Below, in pieces: positions 63,536 to 64,000 of a stretch of 64,000 bases of DNA. A program made the position numbers and the translations under genes. Position 1 is the first letter of the stretch. Each line of letters opens with the position of its first letter. The stretch is from Bacillus sp. DNRA2 (GTDB lineage: Bacteria; Bacillota; Bacilli; Bacillales; Cytobacillaceae). The notes below the pieces were generated by a model. That model did no database searches. It was not told the origin of the DNA and worked only from the letters and a program-made list of their open reading frames with translations. The stretch is taken from contig NZ_JABAIT010000005.1 of the NCBI RefSeq assembly GCF_012843265.1, positions 62,001-126,000 of the forward strand. Direction: 5' to 3'.

Positions 63536-63567
63536 GGAGGGGATAAAAATCCCCTCCTTATTTTTCT
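63536..63567 (+). terminator. Rho-independent terminator of the ABC-F gene
   Basis: GGAGGGGAT paired with ATCCCCTCC, AAAA loop, TTATTTTTC tail. Confidence 0.9.
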
Positions 63568-63597
63568 CATTTTTTATACTACTCCTACCCTTGATCA

Positions 63598-63732
63598 TTA
63601 TGACTTCTTTTGTTTTTTGCGAGAAGAATTTGCCTGACGTGAACCCGTTTCCGTCGTAGTGGTCCCTTGTCCTTCCACCTGTGAAGAATTTAACCCAATC
63701 GTTGATGGATCTTTTTTTCGTATATTACTCAT
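63598..63732 (-). CDS. YuzL-like small protein
   Basis: A 44-residue, hydrophilic, disordered-looking protein: KKDPSTIGLNSSQVEGQG, then a Thr/Ser-rich stretch and a basic end SSRKKQKKS. The D-P-S-x-x-G-x-x-x-x-x-V-x-G pattern matches YuzL-type Bacillus proteins, as I remember them, which resemble small acid-soluble spore proteins. GGGAGGTG precedes the ATG at 63732. Confidence 0.65.
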   Translation of the reverse strand: MSNIRKKDPSTIGLNSSQVEGQGTTTTETGSRQANSSRKKQKKS

Positions 63733-63840
63733 CCTTACACCTCCCAACATGTCTTGTTCACGGATTATTTTCTCCAAATGATTCAAGAATATTTTCACGA
63801 CATGGTGGAAAGCTTACATGTGTGAAGGAGGTGTTTTTCT

Positions 63841-64000
63841 TTGGCCAAAATAGGTGTAGAGCAATCTTTAACTGATGTTCAACAAGCACTTCGTGAAAAA
63901 GGATACGATATTGTTGAATTAAAGCAAGAACAAGATGCAAAAGGCTGTGATTGTTGTGTGATTACGGGCTTGGATTCAAATGTTATGGGTATGAATAACA
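63841..64000 (+). CDS. ykuS: UPF0180 protein YkuS, partial (cut by window end)
   Basis: The first 53 codons of an open frame: [20 protein letters not shown], then [20 protein letters not shown] and GLDSNVMGM. This matches YkuS/UPF0180, a small Bacillus protein (about 80 residues) with a C-D-C-C motif and unknown function. The TTG start is preceded by AAGGAGGTG. The 3' end lies beyond the window. Confidence 0.85.
   Translation, partial: MAKIGVEQSLTDVQQALREKGYDIVELKQEQDAKGCDCCVITGLDSNVMGMNN

Overview
The window reads as a stretch of chromosome from a low-GC, endospore-forming member of the Bacillaceae (Bacillus or a close relative such as Neobacillus). The evidence is the cotB-cotH-cotG spore-coat locus, a CwlJ cortex hydrolase, a sporulene-type squalene-hopene cyclase, strong AGGAGG-type ribosome binding sites, and many small Bacillus-type proteins (YpbS, YppC, YhfH, YuzL, YkuS families). 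No tRNA, rRNA, CRISPR array or intact insertion sequence was recognised. The species cannot be named from this sequence.

Layout. 0.2-7 kb: household and hypothetical genes (DUF2533, CBO0543-type membrane protein, YppC, SqhC, a flavodoxin, a YdeI-like protein, a DUF3298-type protein, a PCYCGC lipoprotein). 7-12 kb: a HemD-like protein and a glyoxylate block (GarR-type reductase, hydroxypyruvate isomerase, malate synthase G). 12-20 kb: a Suv3-like RNA helicase and the NAD operon nadB-nadC-nadA, divergent from a NifS-like cysteine desulfurase across a probable NiaR operator. 20-22 kb: a DUF485 protein plus an ActP-like symporter. 22-27.4 kb: the spore-coat block. 27.4-32 kb: PpiB, a Mug-type glycosylase, YfkAB radical SAM, a SEC-C protein, and a decayed lipoprotein gene. 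32-40.4 kb: a seven-gene purine/urate degradation cluster on the minus strand. 40.5-47.5 kb: an unlinked trpB, an HD protein, a 1.2-kb gene-free stretch holding a 757-bp element with inverted ends, a branched-chain aminotransferase, and an ArsR-SulP pair. 47.9-53 kb: cardiolipin synthase, a transglutaminase-like protein, hypotheticals, a HesB-like protein with a natural His tail, CorA, DUF1657. 53-57.5 kb: formate dehydrogenase and a PAS histidine kinase. 57.7-64 kb: two tandem YhfH genes, an MFS permease, LrgAB, a SCO protein, an ABC-F ATPase, YuzL and the start of YkuS.

The most notable result is the formate dehydrogenase at 53101-55161. It looks like two broken ORFs, but they are one reading frame interrupted by a single TGA. 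That TGA falls exactly at the catalytic selenocysteine position (U-H-A-P-S-V-A-G-L context). It is followed 12 nt later by a 6-bp stem with a GGTCT loop, the arrangement of a bacterial SECIS element. I read it as a selenoprotein, not a pseudogene, which predicts a selenocysteine machinery elsewhere in the genome.

Functional links. The purine cluster converts adenine and probably other aminopurines towards urate, then to allantoin and allantoate, ending in glyoxylate and ammonia. The GarR/Hyi/malate synthase G block could consume that glyoxylate. CotH (kinase) sits beside its presumed substrates CotB and CotG, both with unusual low-complexity expansions. Other leads: a homopolymer that puts the best start of the YppC gene out of frame, three degenerate GCGGAA/TTCCGC palindromes, and a uricase lacking the decarboxylase domain it is fused to in B. 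subtilis.
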